Shown here piece by piece: positions 7,912 through 15,816 of a stretch of DNA of 64,000 bases. The stretch's first letter is position 1, and every line of letters begins with the position of its first letter. This stretch comes from Streptomyces mobaraensis NBRC 13819 = DSM 40847 (GTDB lineage: Bacteria; Actinomycetota; Actinomycetes; Streptomycetales; Streptomycetaceae): positions 6,163,501-6,227,500 of the forward strand of contig NZ_CP072827.1 of the NCBI RefSeq assembly GCF_017916255.1. Reading direction: 5' to 3'. The notes under the pieces are model-generated. The model did not search any database. It was not told the origin of the DNA and saw only the letters and a list, made by a program, of their open reading frames with translations. The position numbers and the translations under genes are program-made.

Positions 7912-8658
7912 GTGGAGGGATTCGACCCCAAGACGAGCTTCGGATACGAGGTGTCGCAGCGCTACGACGACGAACCGCGCGGTGACGAGGCCGAGACGGT
8001 CGCGTTCCTGGCCGGACTCGCGGAGGGCCGGGCCGCCCTGGAGTTCGCGGTGGGCACCGGCCGGATCGCGCTCCCCCTCACGCGGGCGGGGGTACGGGTG
8101 GACGGGATCGAGCTGTCGCCCGACATGGTCGACCGGATGCGCGAGAAGCCGGGCGGCGACGGGATCGACGTCACGATGGGCGACATGTCCCGCGTCACCA
8201 CCGGCCGCCGTTACGGTCTCGTCTACCTCGTCTTCAACACGATCGGCAACCTGCTGACCCAGGAAGACCAGGTCGAGTGCTTCCGGAACGCCGCCGCCCA
8301 CCTCACCGACGACGGCGTCTTCGTCGTCGAGTGCCGGGTTCCGACCGCGCCCTCCCGCGCCGGTCACCAGTACCTCGACACCGAGCGGGTCGGCCTGGAC
8401 TACGTCGACCTCGATGCCGGCCGGTACGACCCGCTGACCCAGATCCTCGACGTGAACCACATCCGCATCAGCGGCCAGGGCATCCGGCTCTCCCCGATCA
8501 GGCTGCGCCTGGCCCACCCGCCCGAGTTCGACCTCATGGCCCGCATCGCCGGACTCCGGCTGCGCGATCGGTGGGGCGGGTGGAACGGCGAGCCGTTCAC
8601 CGCGGCGAGTTGGCGCCACGTGAGCGTGTACGAACGGGCGGACAGCGCTTCCGGGTGA
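7912..8658 (+). CDS. Class I SAM-dependent methyltransferase
   Basis: A 248-residue Rossmann-fold methyltransferase. Motif I is atypical, LEFAVGTGRIALPLTRAG (Phe-Ala in place of the usual Asp-x-Gly), followed by the acidic VDGIELSPDMVDRM and the post-motif DMSRV and YLVFNTIGNLL. The GTG at 7912 is chosen because AGGAG lies 6 bases upstream and homology begins with VEGFDPKTSFGYE; the frame itself is open from 7819. The substrate is unknown. Confidence 0.85.
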   Translation: MEGFDPKTSFGYEVSQRYDDEPRGDEAETVAFLAGLAEGRAALEFAVGTGRIALPLTRAGVRVDGIELSPDMVDRMREKPGGDGIDVTMGDMSRVTTGRRYGLVYLVFNTIGNLLTQEDQVECFRNAAAHLTDDGVFVVECRVPTAPSRAGHQYLDTERVGLDYVDLDAGRYDPLTQILDVNHIRISGQGIRLSPIRLRLAHPPEFDLMARIAGLRLRDRWGGWNGEPFTAASWRHVSVYERADSASG

Positions 8659-8719
8659 CGGGCGACTGGCGACGGGCGACTGGTGGTTGTGGGCGCTCCC
8701 GGGTGTCGCACACCCCGGC

Positions 8720-9202
8720 CTATCCCACCGCCCGGAACTCCCAAGCCCGCTCCGGGCCGCCCGCGCCCAGCGGCCGGAGGACGACCTGGCCCGCCCAGGA
8801 CGGTTCGGGGGCGACGTCGACGGCGAGTTCGGCGCCGCCGGGGGAGCCTGGGAATCCGGGGGAGGCGTCGGCGTCGTCCGGGACGACGAGGTGGAAGAGG
8901 AGGCCCGCGCCCGAGCCGACGTGCGTGGGCCGCAGGGACCAGGAGCGGTGCCGGGCGCCCGCCCCCACCTGCTTGCCCGGCTCGGGCTCCCCGTGGAAGC
9001 CGAGCAGCGTCCCGCTCCGGACGTTGCGGACGGTCCGCGTCCCGTCGTCGAGCTCCTCCAGGATCCACTCCTGCTCGCCCGGGCCGGCGGTCCGCGGCAT
9101 GAGGAGCGTGGGCGTTCCGGGTTCGGCGGAGCCGTCGCGGAGGGTGAGGAACCGGCCGCCGGGCCGGGCGATCGTGTAGACGCCGTTCGGTACCAGAGCC
9201 AA
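8720..9202 (-). CDS. Beta-trefoil protein, I66-type protease-inhibitor-like
   Basis: A 160-residue protein beginning with a TTG codon behind AAAGGGAG. The opening LVPNGVYTIARPGGRFLT, the later WILEELDDGTRTVRN, the short SGTLLGFHGEP and a C-terminal W-x-F strand resemble the beta-trefoil family that Streptomyces annotations call I66 serine proteinase inhibitors, after fungal cospins. No signal peptide is visible, so it would be cytoplasmic as drawn. An alternative reading is a ricin-B-like lectin fold without QxW repeats. The family call is from pattern memory only. Confidence 0.6.
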   Translation of the reverse strand: MALVPNGVYTIARPGGRFLTLRDGSAEPGTPTLLMPRTAGPGEQEWILEELDDGTRTVRNVRSGTLLGFHGEPEPGKQVGAGARHRSWSLRPTHVGSGAGLLFHLVVPDDADASPGFPGSPGGAELAVDVAPEPSWAGQVVLRPLGAGGPERAWEFRAVG

Positions 9203-9443
9203 GGCCGACTCCCTTTCTGACGCGCGGCGCCACGAGGGGCGCCTCGGACTTCCGGGCGGAGCCATACGTCCCCGGTCCCGGCGTCCCGTACCGGGGTGAG
9301 GCCCCCGCGTCACCCCTCGGGCGCACGACGGCCTCACCCGGGGGAGGGCGCGCCGTCAGCGGGCGGCTCAGTGGGCGGTTCGGCAGGCGGTTCGGCGGGC
9401 GGGTGAGCGGGGCGATTCGGCGGGGCGCTTCAGGTGGGGGCGC

Positions 9444-10610
9444 TCAGCCGGTGGCCGTCGCGTGCGGGTTCGCCTCCCGGCCCTCCGTGCTGAGCAGTAC
9501 CACCGTCGACTCCGGCCCGATCCCCAGCGCGGCCCGCCGCGCGACCGCGTCCGGCCCGGAGAGCGCTGCCCGCAGGCCCGCCAGGGAGGCGGCGCCGCAG
9601 GGCCCGGACGGAACGCCGAGTGCGCCCAGGTCGGCCATCGCCCGGGCGGCGTCGGCCTCGCCGACGGCGACGGCGGCGTCCAGGCCGTCGCGGAGGAAGG
9701 GCCAGGCGAGCGCGGACGGCGTTCCGCAGTTCAGGCCCGCCATGGCGGTCTCGCCGGTGGTGACGGTCACCGGTTCGCCGCGCGTGAGGCTTTCGAGGAG
9801 GCTCGCCGCCGCCTCCGGCTCGACGGCGAGCAGCGCCGGGCCCGGCCGGCCGTCGGCGGCCGGGGGCCGGCCGCGGTAGTGGGTGACGGCGGCCTGCGCC
9901 AGCGAGCCCACGCCGACGGGGACGGTCACCAGGTCCGGAGCCCCGGCGCCGGCCGCCGCGAGCTGCTCGTCGATCTCGGCGAACAGCGTGGAGTAGCCCT
10001 CCACGATCCAGCCGGGGATCCGTTCGTAGCCCGGCCAGGCCGTGTCCTGGACGAGGACCGTGTCCGCGGCGCGCGCGGCCTCGGCCGCCTGCCGCACGGC
10101 CTCGTCGTACGGTCCCGCCACCCGCACGACCTCGGCGCCCTCGCCTTCGATGGCGGCGACGGCGGCGGGGTGGACGCCCGACGGGACGAAGACACGGGTC
10201 CGCAGCCCGTTGTCGCGCCCCGCCCGGGCCAGGGCCCGGCCGTGGTTGCCGTCGGTGGCGGTCACCAGGGTGATCCCTGCCCGCCCCTCGGCCCCCTCCC
10301 GTCCCTCGGCCCCCTCCCGTCCCTCCGCCGCACGCTCGGCCAGGATGCGGTGCACCGCCCAGAACGCGCCCAGCGCCTTGAAGGCGGGCAGTCCCAGCCG
10401 GGACGACTCGTCCTTGACGAAGATCCGCCCGACGCCCAGTTCGGCGGCGAGCCGCGGCAGTTCGGTCAGGGGCGTCGGCGCGTAACCGGGCAGCGCGGCG
10501 TGGAACCGCCGCACCTCGGCGGGGCCGGACGCGCAGGTCCAGGAGCGGGCGGCCGGACGGGCGAACCAAGAGGGGGCGAGGAGGGCGGTGGAGGTCGCGT
10601 TGTCGGTCAT
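9444..10610 (-). CDS. dpaL: Diaminopropionate ammonia-lyase (PLP enzyme)
   Basis: A 388-residue fold-type II PLP enzyme expected to convert 2,3-diaminopropionate to pyruvate and ammonia. The PLP lysine is in LGLPAFKALG (Lys78), after FVKDESSR, and the phosphate-binding TDGNHGRALA and the late GPCGAASLAG are present. An 18-bp duplication adds a GREGAEGREGAEG stretch near residue 105, in frame. The ATG at 10610 fits the usual N-terminus better than the upstream opening. A LysR gene is divergent across 107 bases and is its likely regulator. Confidence 0.85.
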   Translation of the reverse strand: MTDNATSTALLAPSWFARPAARSWTCASGPAEVRRFHAALPGYAPTPLTELPRLAAELGVGRIFVKDESSRLGLPAFKALGAFWAVHRILAERAAEGREGAEGREGAEGRAGITLVTATDGNHGRALARAGRDNGLRTRVFVPSGVHPAAVAAIEGEGAEVVRVAGPYDEAVRQAAEAARAADTVLVQDTAWPGYERIPGWIVEGYSTLFAEIDEQLAAAGAGAPDLVTVPVGVGSLAQAAVTHYRGRPPAADGRPGPALLAVEPEAAASLLESLTRGEPVTVTTGETAMAGLNCGTPSALAWPFLRDGLDAAVAVGEADAARAMADLGALGVPSGPCGAASLAGLRAALSGPDAVARRAALGIGPESTVVLLSTEGREANPHATATG

Positions 10611-10656
10611 GGCAGCAGCCTGCGGCCTGGCCCTCACTCCGGTCCAGCGCATGATT

Positions 10657-10674
10657 CCGACCTATATTCGTCGG
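10657..10674. promoter_or_regulatory. Candidate LysR-binding dyad between dpaL and lysR gene
   Basis: CCGAC (10657-10661) and GTCGG (10670-10674) flank the AT-rich CTATATTC. The spacer of 8 bases and the position in the divergent intergenic region fit a LysR-type site overlapping the dpaL promoter. Arms are short, so confidence is low. Confidence 0.35.
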
Positions 10675-10717
10675 CGAAACCGAATGGTCAGTGCATCCGT
10701 TCCCCGGGGGGAAGCCC

Positions 10718-11671
10718 GTGTTCGACCTCCACCGCCTCCGCCTCCTCCGCGAGCTCAAACATCGCGGCACTCTCGCCGCCGTCGCCGCGGCCCTCTCCTA
10801 CAGCCCCTCCACGGTCTCCCAGCAGCTCTCCCAACTGGAGGCGGAGGCAGGCGTGAGGCTTCTGGAGCCGGTGGGGCGGCGGGTGCGGCTGACGCATCAG
10901 GCGGAGATCCTCGTCGCTCACACCGAGGCGGTCCTCGAACGCCTGGAACGCGCCCAGGCGGACATCGCCGAGTCGCTGAACGACGTCGCCGGCACCCTCC
11001 GCGTCGCCGCTTTCCAGACAGCCGCGCTCACGCTCGTCCCGCCCGCACTGACCCTGCTCCGCGCGGCCCACCCGCGCTTGAGGCTCCACGTCACCCAGGG
11101 CGAACCGGAAGACGCGCTCCCGGCGCTGCTGGCACGGGACTTCGACCTGGTCGTCACCGAGGAGTACCCCGGCGGCTCGATCCCCCACCCGGCCGAACTC
11201 GAACAGGACCCCCTCCTCGCCGACACCCTCCGCCTCGCCACTCCCCACCGGACGGACGACGGGCCATCGACCGCCGTCCCCTCCCTCCACCGGGCGGACG
11301 ACGAGCCTCCCGCCGCACTCCGCTCCCTCGCCGGCCACCCCTGGGTGATGGAACCGGAAGGCACGGCCGCCCGCCGCTGGGCCGTGGCGCTCTGCCGGGA
11401 CGCCGGCTTCGAACCCGACGTCCGCTTCGAGTCCAGCGACCTCTTCCTCCACCTCCGCCTCGTCGAGGAGGGGCACGCCGCCGCCTTCCTCCCCGACCTC
11501 GTCTGGAACGGCCGCCACCCCACCGTCCCCCTCCACCCCCTCCCGCACGGCCGCCACACCCGCCGCATCTCCACCGTCGTCCGCCGCGGCCGCGCCCGAC
11601 ACCCGGCGATCACCGCCTGCCGCACCGCCCTCCGCCAGGCGACCCAGAACGCGGCGAGACCGGCGGGCTGA
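10718..11671 (+). CDS. LysR-family transcriptional regulator
   Basis: A 317-residue regulator with an N-terminal winged helix (LRELKHRGTLAAVAAAL, SPSTVSQQLSQLEAEAG) and a LysR substrate-binding domain beginning near residue 85. The GTG at 10718 follows GGGGGGAAG and places VFDLHRLRLLREL at the start, as in relatives. Two near-identical LHRADDEPPAA-like stretches around residue 185 look like a small internal duplication. It is divergent from dpaL and probably controls it. Confidence 0.88.
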   Translation: MFDLHRLRLLRELKHRGTLAAVAAALSYSPSTVSQQLSQLEAEAGVRLLEPVGRRVRLTHQAEILVAHTEAVLERLERAQADIAESLNDVAGTLRVAAFQTAALTLVPPALTLLRAAHPRLRLHVTQGEPEDALPALLARDFDLVVTEEYPGGSIPHPAELEQDPLLADTLRLATPHRTDDGPSTAVPSLHRADDEPPAALRSLAGHPWVMEPEGTAARRWAVALCRDAGFEPDVRFESSDLFLHLRLVEEGHAAAFLPDLVWNGRHPTVPLHPLPHGRHTRRISTVVRRGRARHPAITACRTALRQATQNAARPAG

Positions 11672-11745
11672 GACGGCGCCGCGCCGCCCACCGCCGTCGT
11701 CTCACTGAACTCCGAGCCGGGCTCCGAGCCGGGCTCCGGGCGGTC

Positions 11746-13161
11746 TCACCGGACCCCGAGCGGCAGCGCCCCGTACGCCCCCGTCCGCACCCCCGGATCC
11801 GCCGGTTCACGTGATGTCACCGCGGGTGACAGCCGGACGAACGTGTCGGCGAAGCGTCGGGCGCAGAACCGCTCCAGGCCGCCGTGCCGGCCCACCCAGG
11901 CGCGCATCTCCTCTTCTCCGCCCGGGAGTTCGTCCAGCAGCCGGTCGAAGACGCGGGCGTGGTACGCGACCGCCGATCCGCCGAACCGGCAGACGGTCCA
12001 CCGCCGGTCGGCCAGTTCCGCGACATGGGCCCGCAGCACGCTCGTCGCGTCGTGGCAGAAGACGACGTCGTCCTCGAAGACCAGCACGTGCCGCAGCCTC
12101 CGCTGCCGCGCCTGGGCGACGGCGGTCCGGTGCGCGAGGGCGTGGCCGGCCGCCGGTTCGCCGGGGACGGCGGGGGCGGGCAGGCGGCGGACGCGCCCGG
12201 CGATGCCCAGCCGCCGGAAGCGGCGGTGGGCGGCCACCCAGCGGTGCGCCTCGGCGTCGGCGCTGACGCACACCAGGGCGTCGAACTCGTCGAGCGGATG
12301 CCCGCGTTCGGCCGCGTGCTCGGCGACCCAGGCGTCGACGACGTCACCGCACGTCTCGCGGTAGTGGTCGACGACGGGCTCGACGGCCAGGCCCGCCTCC
12401 TCCCAGGCGAGGAGGTGGTCGCGGCAGCGGTCGGCGGTCTCCACGGGAACGGCCGTGCCGGGCGGCCGGACGGACCGCCGCGTCCAGCGCAGGAACGGCA
12501 GGCACAGCGCCCGCGCCCCCGCCGCCCGGAACCGCTTGTGCAGCGGCCCCACCTCCGCCCCCGCCCCCCGCAGCCGCGGGTTGAGCCCCGGCCAGACCTC
12601 CGTACGGCAGGCGAACAGCCCGAGATCCTGCATGCCGATCTCGAACGGCGGCGCCCCCGGGTCCGTCCCGCGCGGATCGCGTCCCCACGTCCCGAACGAC
12701 GCGCCGTCGAACACCGGGTCCAGGTGCGTCCGCACGCCGCGCAGGTCGTCGCCGAGCAGCGGCCCGTGCAGCAGGTCGCGGGAGTACGGGTGCTCGTCCG
12801 CGTACGCGAGGAGGCCGGCGAGCGCGCCGGGCGCGAGGAGGACGTGCGCGTCCACGCACAGCACCCACTCCGTCCGGGCCTCGCGGACGACGAGGTCCCG
12901 CAGCGCGCTGCCGCGCACGTGCCCGGCGGGCACGTACCGCAGGCCGGGCACCGTTCCCTCCAGCGCCCGCAGGCCCGCGCCGGCCGGTCCGTCCGGATCG
13001 CCGTCCACGACGAGCAGGTCCACGCGGCCGGCGGCCTCGGGATGGTGGAGGCGGAGGGAGAGGAGGGTGAAGTAGGCGCCGTCGTAGTCGTCGTGGACGG
13101 CCGTGCCGACGGTCAGGCGGGTGGTGGGTGCGGCGGCGGCCATAAGGGGGTCCCCGTTCAC
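11746..13161 (-). CDS. Two-domain glycosyltransferase (GT2-like plus GT25-like)
   Basis: About 471 residues. The N-terminal half resembles a family 2 transferase: LTVGTAVHDDYDGAYFTLLS, then WVLCVDAHVLLAPGAL with a D-x-D-like DAH. The C-terminal part, with FDALVCVSADAEAHRWV, TAVAQARQRRLRHVLVFEDDVVF and YHARVFDRLL, resembles GT25/LPS-type transferases with an EDD acidic motif. GTG 13161 overlaps the upstream stop by four bases; ATG 13143 is an alternative. It appears coupled to the 2OG oxygenase gene, suggesting both act on one product. Confidence 0.75.
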   Translation of the reverse strand: MNGDPLMAAAAPTTRLTVGTAVHDDYDGAYFTLLSLRLHHPEAAGRVDLLVVDGDPDGPAGAGLRALEGTVPGLRYVPAGHVRGSALRDLVVREARTEWVLCVDAHVLLAPGALAGLLAYADEHPYSRDLLHGPLLGDDLRGVRTHLDPVFDGASFGTWGRDPRGTDPGAPPFEIGMQDLGLFACRTEVWPGLNPRLRGAGAEVGPLHKRFRAAGARALCLPFLRWTRRSVRPPGTAVPVETADRCRDHLLAWEEAGLAVEPVVDHYRETCGDVVDAWVAEHAAERGHPLDEFDALVCVSADAEAHRWVAAHRRFRRLGIAGRVRRLPAPAVPGEPAAGHALAHRTAVAQARQRRLRHVLVFEDDVVFCHDATSVLRAHVAELADRRWTVCRFGGSAVAYHARVFDRLLDELPGGEEEMRAWVGRHGGLERFCARRFADTFVRLSPAVTSREPADPGVRTGAYGALPLGVR

Positions 13162-13853
13162 CGGGCGGAGGCGGAGAGCCGGCCGTGGAAGGCGAACCGG
13201 CTGTCGAGCAGCTTCGCCGACGGCGAGGCGACCGGACGCACCTGGTACCAGGCGTCGGACGGGAAGAAGACGAGCGAGTCGTGATCCGGCTGCACGTCCC
13301 GGAACGACTCGGCGATGCCCGGGTGCCCCTCGCGGACCGTCGTGTCGTAGATCCGCGTCTGCCCGCCGGTGAACCCGCGGGGCCTGCGGTGCAGGTGGTA
13401 GACAAACGAGATGCGGTACGAATCGCTTGGGCCTGGGTCCGGGGCCGGGCCCGCGCTGTCGCGTACGGGCGGCTCCTCGCGCCGCGCGTCGAGCGGCAGT
13501 TCGTTGTGCATCGCGAACCCGAACGACACTCGGGGATCCACCACCGGCACCCCCAGCATCGTCATCACCATCGGCGCCAGCCGCGTCACCACGGCGGTGA
13601 GCGCCGGGAACCGGTCGGCCTGGTCCGCACACCGCCACGTCGGCGGAACCATCGCCTCCGCCCCCGCGCCCCGCCCCCTCACCTCGTCCATCAGCGCATG
13701 GCACCCCTCCTCCAGCAGCCGGTCGGCCGCCGCCGCGCCCAGGACGTCGTCGAACCGGCAGATCTGCGTCGCCAGTGTCACCGCCGTCGAGGCGGTCCCC
13801 CGGGGCGGCGCACTCGCGCGCTCCGCTTCGGCCACACCCACGCTCTCGGTCAT
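13158..13853 (-). CDS. 2OG-Fe(II) oxygenase-like protein, distal histidine replaced
   Basis: A 231-residue protein of the prolyl-hydroxylase-like 2OG oxygenase group. FVYHLHRRPRGFTGGQTRIYD (residues 150-170) and SLVFFPSDAWYQVRPV (193-208) align with the usual YYLH-PRGFSGGELRIYD and NSLVFFPSD-HEVRPV blocks. The proximal site appears as HNE (116-118). The distal iron-binding histidine expected before EVRPV is a tyrosine (Tyr203). It may therefore be inactive or use an altered metal site. ATG 13853 has an AGGTGG site. It overlaps the glycosyltransferase gene by four bases. Confidence 0.75.
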   Translation of the reverse strand: MTESVGVAEAERASAPPRGTASTAVTLATQICRFDDVLGAAAADRLLEEGCHALMDEVRGRGAGAEAMVPPTWRCADQADRFPALTAVVTRLAPMVMTMLGVPVVDPRVSFGFAMHNELPLDARREEPPVRDSAGPAPDPGPSDSYRISFVYHLHRRPRGFTGGQTRIYDTTVREGHPGIAESFRDVQPDHDSLVFFPSDAWYQVRPVASPSAKLLDSRFAFHGRLSASAR

Positions 13854-14065
13854 CCCGCCACCTCCGCCTGCTCCGGGGACCCGCCCCCCGGGGTTGCGGC
13901 AGGGGTACCACGAGACGTACGGGACGAAACGGGCGCCGGCCGGCGCCATCCGGCCGGGTGAACGCGACGGGCCCAGCCGGGCAGACCGGCACACGGCTCG
14001 GCACCCTCACCACCGGAGAGTGAACATCCGCTTCGCGAGGGACCGGTACGGGAAGCATCGGAGCC

Positions 14066-15095
14066 ATGGGCTCCCCCGCGCCGCCGCGTTTCCACATGCC
14101 GTTCCGGTCCCGCCTCAACCCCCACGTCGACCGGACCCGGGCCCGTACGAAGAAGTGGGCCCGGAAGATGGGCATGTTCGACGAGGGGTACCTGGAGTGG
14201 CCGCGGAGGTGGAGCGAGGAGACGTTCGACGAGGCCGACTTCCCGCTGTTCATCGCCTTGACCCATCCCGACGCCGACGCGGCCGAGTTGGACCTGGTGA
14301 CCGCTTGGCACGTCGCCCTGTGGTTCGTCGACGACCTGTTCCTGCCGCTCTACCGGCGGGACCACGACCAGGAGTCGGCCGCGGCCCAGGTGGACCGGCT
14401 GATGCTGTTCCTGCCGCTGGACGGACTGCCCCGGCCCCTGACCCCTGACCCCTGAGCATCCCGTGGAGCGGGCCTTCGCCGACCTGTGGACCGGCACGGC
14501 CGCCACCATGACCCCGCTCTGGCGCGAACGGTTCACCGGCAGCGTGCGGCGTTTCCTCGACGGGGTGCTCTGGGAGCTCGAACACGTCGACCACGCGATC
14601 ACCGACCTGATCGAGTACCTGGGTGCGTGCCGCGACTTCGGCGGCCTGCAGTTCACCGCCATCCTCATGGAGCACGCGATGGGCGAACTCTCCCCGGGCG
14701 TCCTGCGCGGCCGGGAGTTCCGCACCGCCACCGACGCGTTCGTCGACGCCGTCAGCCTGCACAACGACATCGTGTCGTACGACAGGGAGGTCGACGAGGG
14801 AACCATCGGCAACAACGGCGTCGAGGTCGCCCGCAACGCCCTCGGGCTGAACCGGCGGGACGCCGTCGCCGTCGTCGACGACCTGCTGACCGCCAGGGTC
14901 GACACCCTGGCAGCCGCCCCGACGGCCGTACCGGCGGAAGCGGTGCGGTTCGTCGGGGCGCTGCAGGAGGCGCTGGCGGGTTCGTACCGCTGGCACGAGC
15001 TGACCGGCCGCTTCGGCGGGACGGCGGCCGGATTCGCGGCGAAGCCGCGCGGTCTGGGCACCTCCGCGGCCTACGTCTTCGAGGTACGCGCCTGA
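14066..15095 (+). pseudogene. Terpene synthase, frameshifted by a 7-bp tandem duplication
   Basis: Frame from ATG 14066 encodes the N-terminal half of a class I bacterial terpene synthase, with WFVDDLFLP in place of the usual DDHFLE metal motif, and stops at 14455. The C-terminal half resumes in another frame at about 14460 and carries the NSE triad in HNDIVSYDREVDEG, ending at 15095. The break is exactly at three copies of CCCCTGA (14435-14455). Removing one copy restores RPLTPEHPVERAFADLW, the expected family sequence, and gives a 340-residue protein. As sequenced it is split; GTG 14463 could start a separate C-terminal polypeptide. Confidence 0.85.
14435..14455. repeat. Three 7-bp CCCCTGA units causing the terpene synthase frameshift
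   Basis: Units at 14435-14441, 14442-14448 and 14449-14455 are identical. Two copies would keep the gene open, three introduce TGA in the first frame. Slippage at this site could switch the gene on and off. Confidence 0.9.
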
Positions 15096-15319
15096 GGGGG
15101 CGCAGGCCGGAATCCGAGTGGGGGCCGGAACCGGTACGGCCCCGCCGCCCGGTACTCCCGGGCCGGCCACCACAGCGCCGCGTAGTCCGGGAAGCGGCGC
15201 ACCCCGCACGCGGTGCAGACGATCGCGGACCCGGACTCCGTCCAGCCGTCCGCCGGATGGCGGCAGTTGGCGGACGGCGTTCCCTCCTTCACGTCCCTCG
15301 CGTCCCTCGCGTCCCTCAC
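15071..15319 (-). CDS. Small protein with Cys/His cluster, third gene of coupled trio
   Basis: An 82-residue protein starting at GTG 15319, which overlaps the preceding stop codon (GTGA). It has NCRHP and VCTACGVRRFP, a C-x-H and C-x-x-C arrangement that could bind one zinc ion, followed by an aromatic, Arg/Pro-rich tail. Its 3' end overlaps the convergent terpene synthase by 25 bases. Family and function are unknown; the coupling supports it as a real gene. Confidence 0.55.
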   Translation of the reverse strand: MRDARDARDVKEGTPSANCRHPADGWTESGSAIVCTACGVRRFPDYAALWWPAREYRAAGPYRFRPPLGFRPAPPQARTSKT

Positions 15320-15486
15320 GCGTGCGCCGCCCTCTGGTGGCGACCCATCTCGACGGTCAGCGCGACGGCCGTCGTACGGTCGCCCGCCCGCGACGCCGCG
15401 TAGTACGCCGCCTTGATGCGCGCGCACTCCGCGCACCGCGCGCTGTGCGTCCGCCCGGCTCCGGCGGGGTGGGCGGGCGCCGTCAC
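15316..15486 (-). CDS. Small hypothetical protein, second gene of coupled trio
   Basis: A 56-residue protein from GTG 15486, overlapping the stop of the first trio gene by four bases and overlapped in the same way by the third. It has CAECARIKAAYYAASRAGD, a CxxC helix reminiscent of short Streptomyces proteins found near XRE/DUF397 loci. No function is known. Confidence 0.55.
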   Translation of the reverse strand: MTAPAHPAGAGRTHSARCAECARIKAAYYAASRAGDRTTAVALTVEMGRHQRAAHA

Positions 15487-15701
15487 CGCTTGTCCTTGTA
15501 ACGCGCCCGCGCCGCCTCCGGCAGCGACCGGATGCTCTCCGGCATCGCGTGCCACTCGATTCCGCCCCCGGGCGGCCGGAGTTGGTACAGCGACCACCGG
15601 TGGTCCATGACCTCGCCGACGCGTTTCCGGGCGGCGTCCCACACGAGTTCGCCGATCAGGGGTGCGTAGATTTCGCGAGCTTGTTCGGGGGTACAGGCCA
15701 T
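15483..15701 (-). CDS. Small hypothetical protein, first gene of coupled trio
   Basis: A 72-residue protein, ATG 15701 with GAGAGG upstream. It reads as a compact, Trp-containing protein: TPEQAREIYAPLIGELVWD, then HRWSLYQLRPPGGGIEW. Similar short proteins recur in Streptomyces beside helix-turn-helix/DUF397 genes, as here, where the XRE gene is divergent. The function is unknown. It heads a three-gene unit with two GTGA junctions. Confidence 0.6.
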   Translation of the reverse strand: MACTPEQAREIYAPLIGELVWDAARKRVGEVMDHRWSLYQLRPPGGGIEWHAMPESIRSLPEAARARYKDKR

Positions 15702-15785
15702 GGGGGGAAACCTCTCGGTGTTCACTGTCCGTGCCTCTAGAGTCGCCTTGCGCTTGCGCCTTGAACAGGCGGGTGGCTTGGACGT

Positions 15786-15800
15786 GGTGGATCGTCCACC
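15786..15800. promoter_or_regulatory. Palindrome upstream of the XRE/DUF5753 gene
   Basis: GGTGGA TCG TCCACC is a perfect 6-bp dyad with a 3-base centre, 17 bases before GTG 15817. A TAGAGT hexamer, a good -10 match, lies upstream at 15738-15743. It could be an autoregulatory site for the XRE protein. Confidence 0.45.
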
Positions 15801-15816
15801 GATCTTGGGGGCTGAC

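Noticed and set aside
11746..14253. A long 835-residue minus-strand frame covering the glycosyltransferase and extending past 13161
   Set aside because: Beyond 13161 it runs antisense or out of frame over the 2OG oxygenase gene, with Arg/Gly/Pro-rich sequence and no homology. The glycosyltransferase is taken to start at 13161 or 13143.
14463..15095. The C-terminal half of the terpene synthase as an independent gene
   Set aside because: It begins in mid-domain, and deleting one CCCCTGA copy joins it exactly to the upstream half, so it is a frameshifted fragment.
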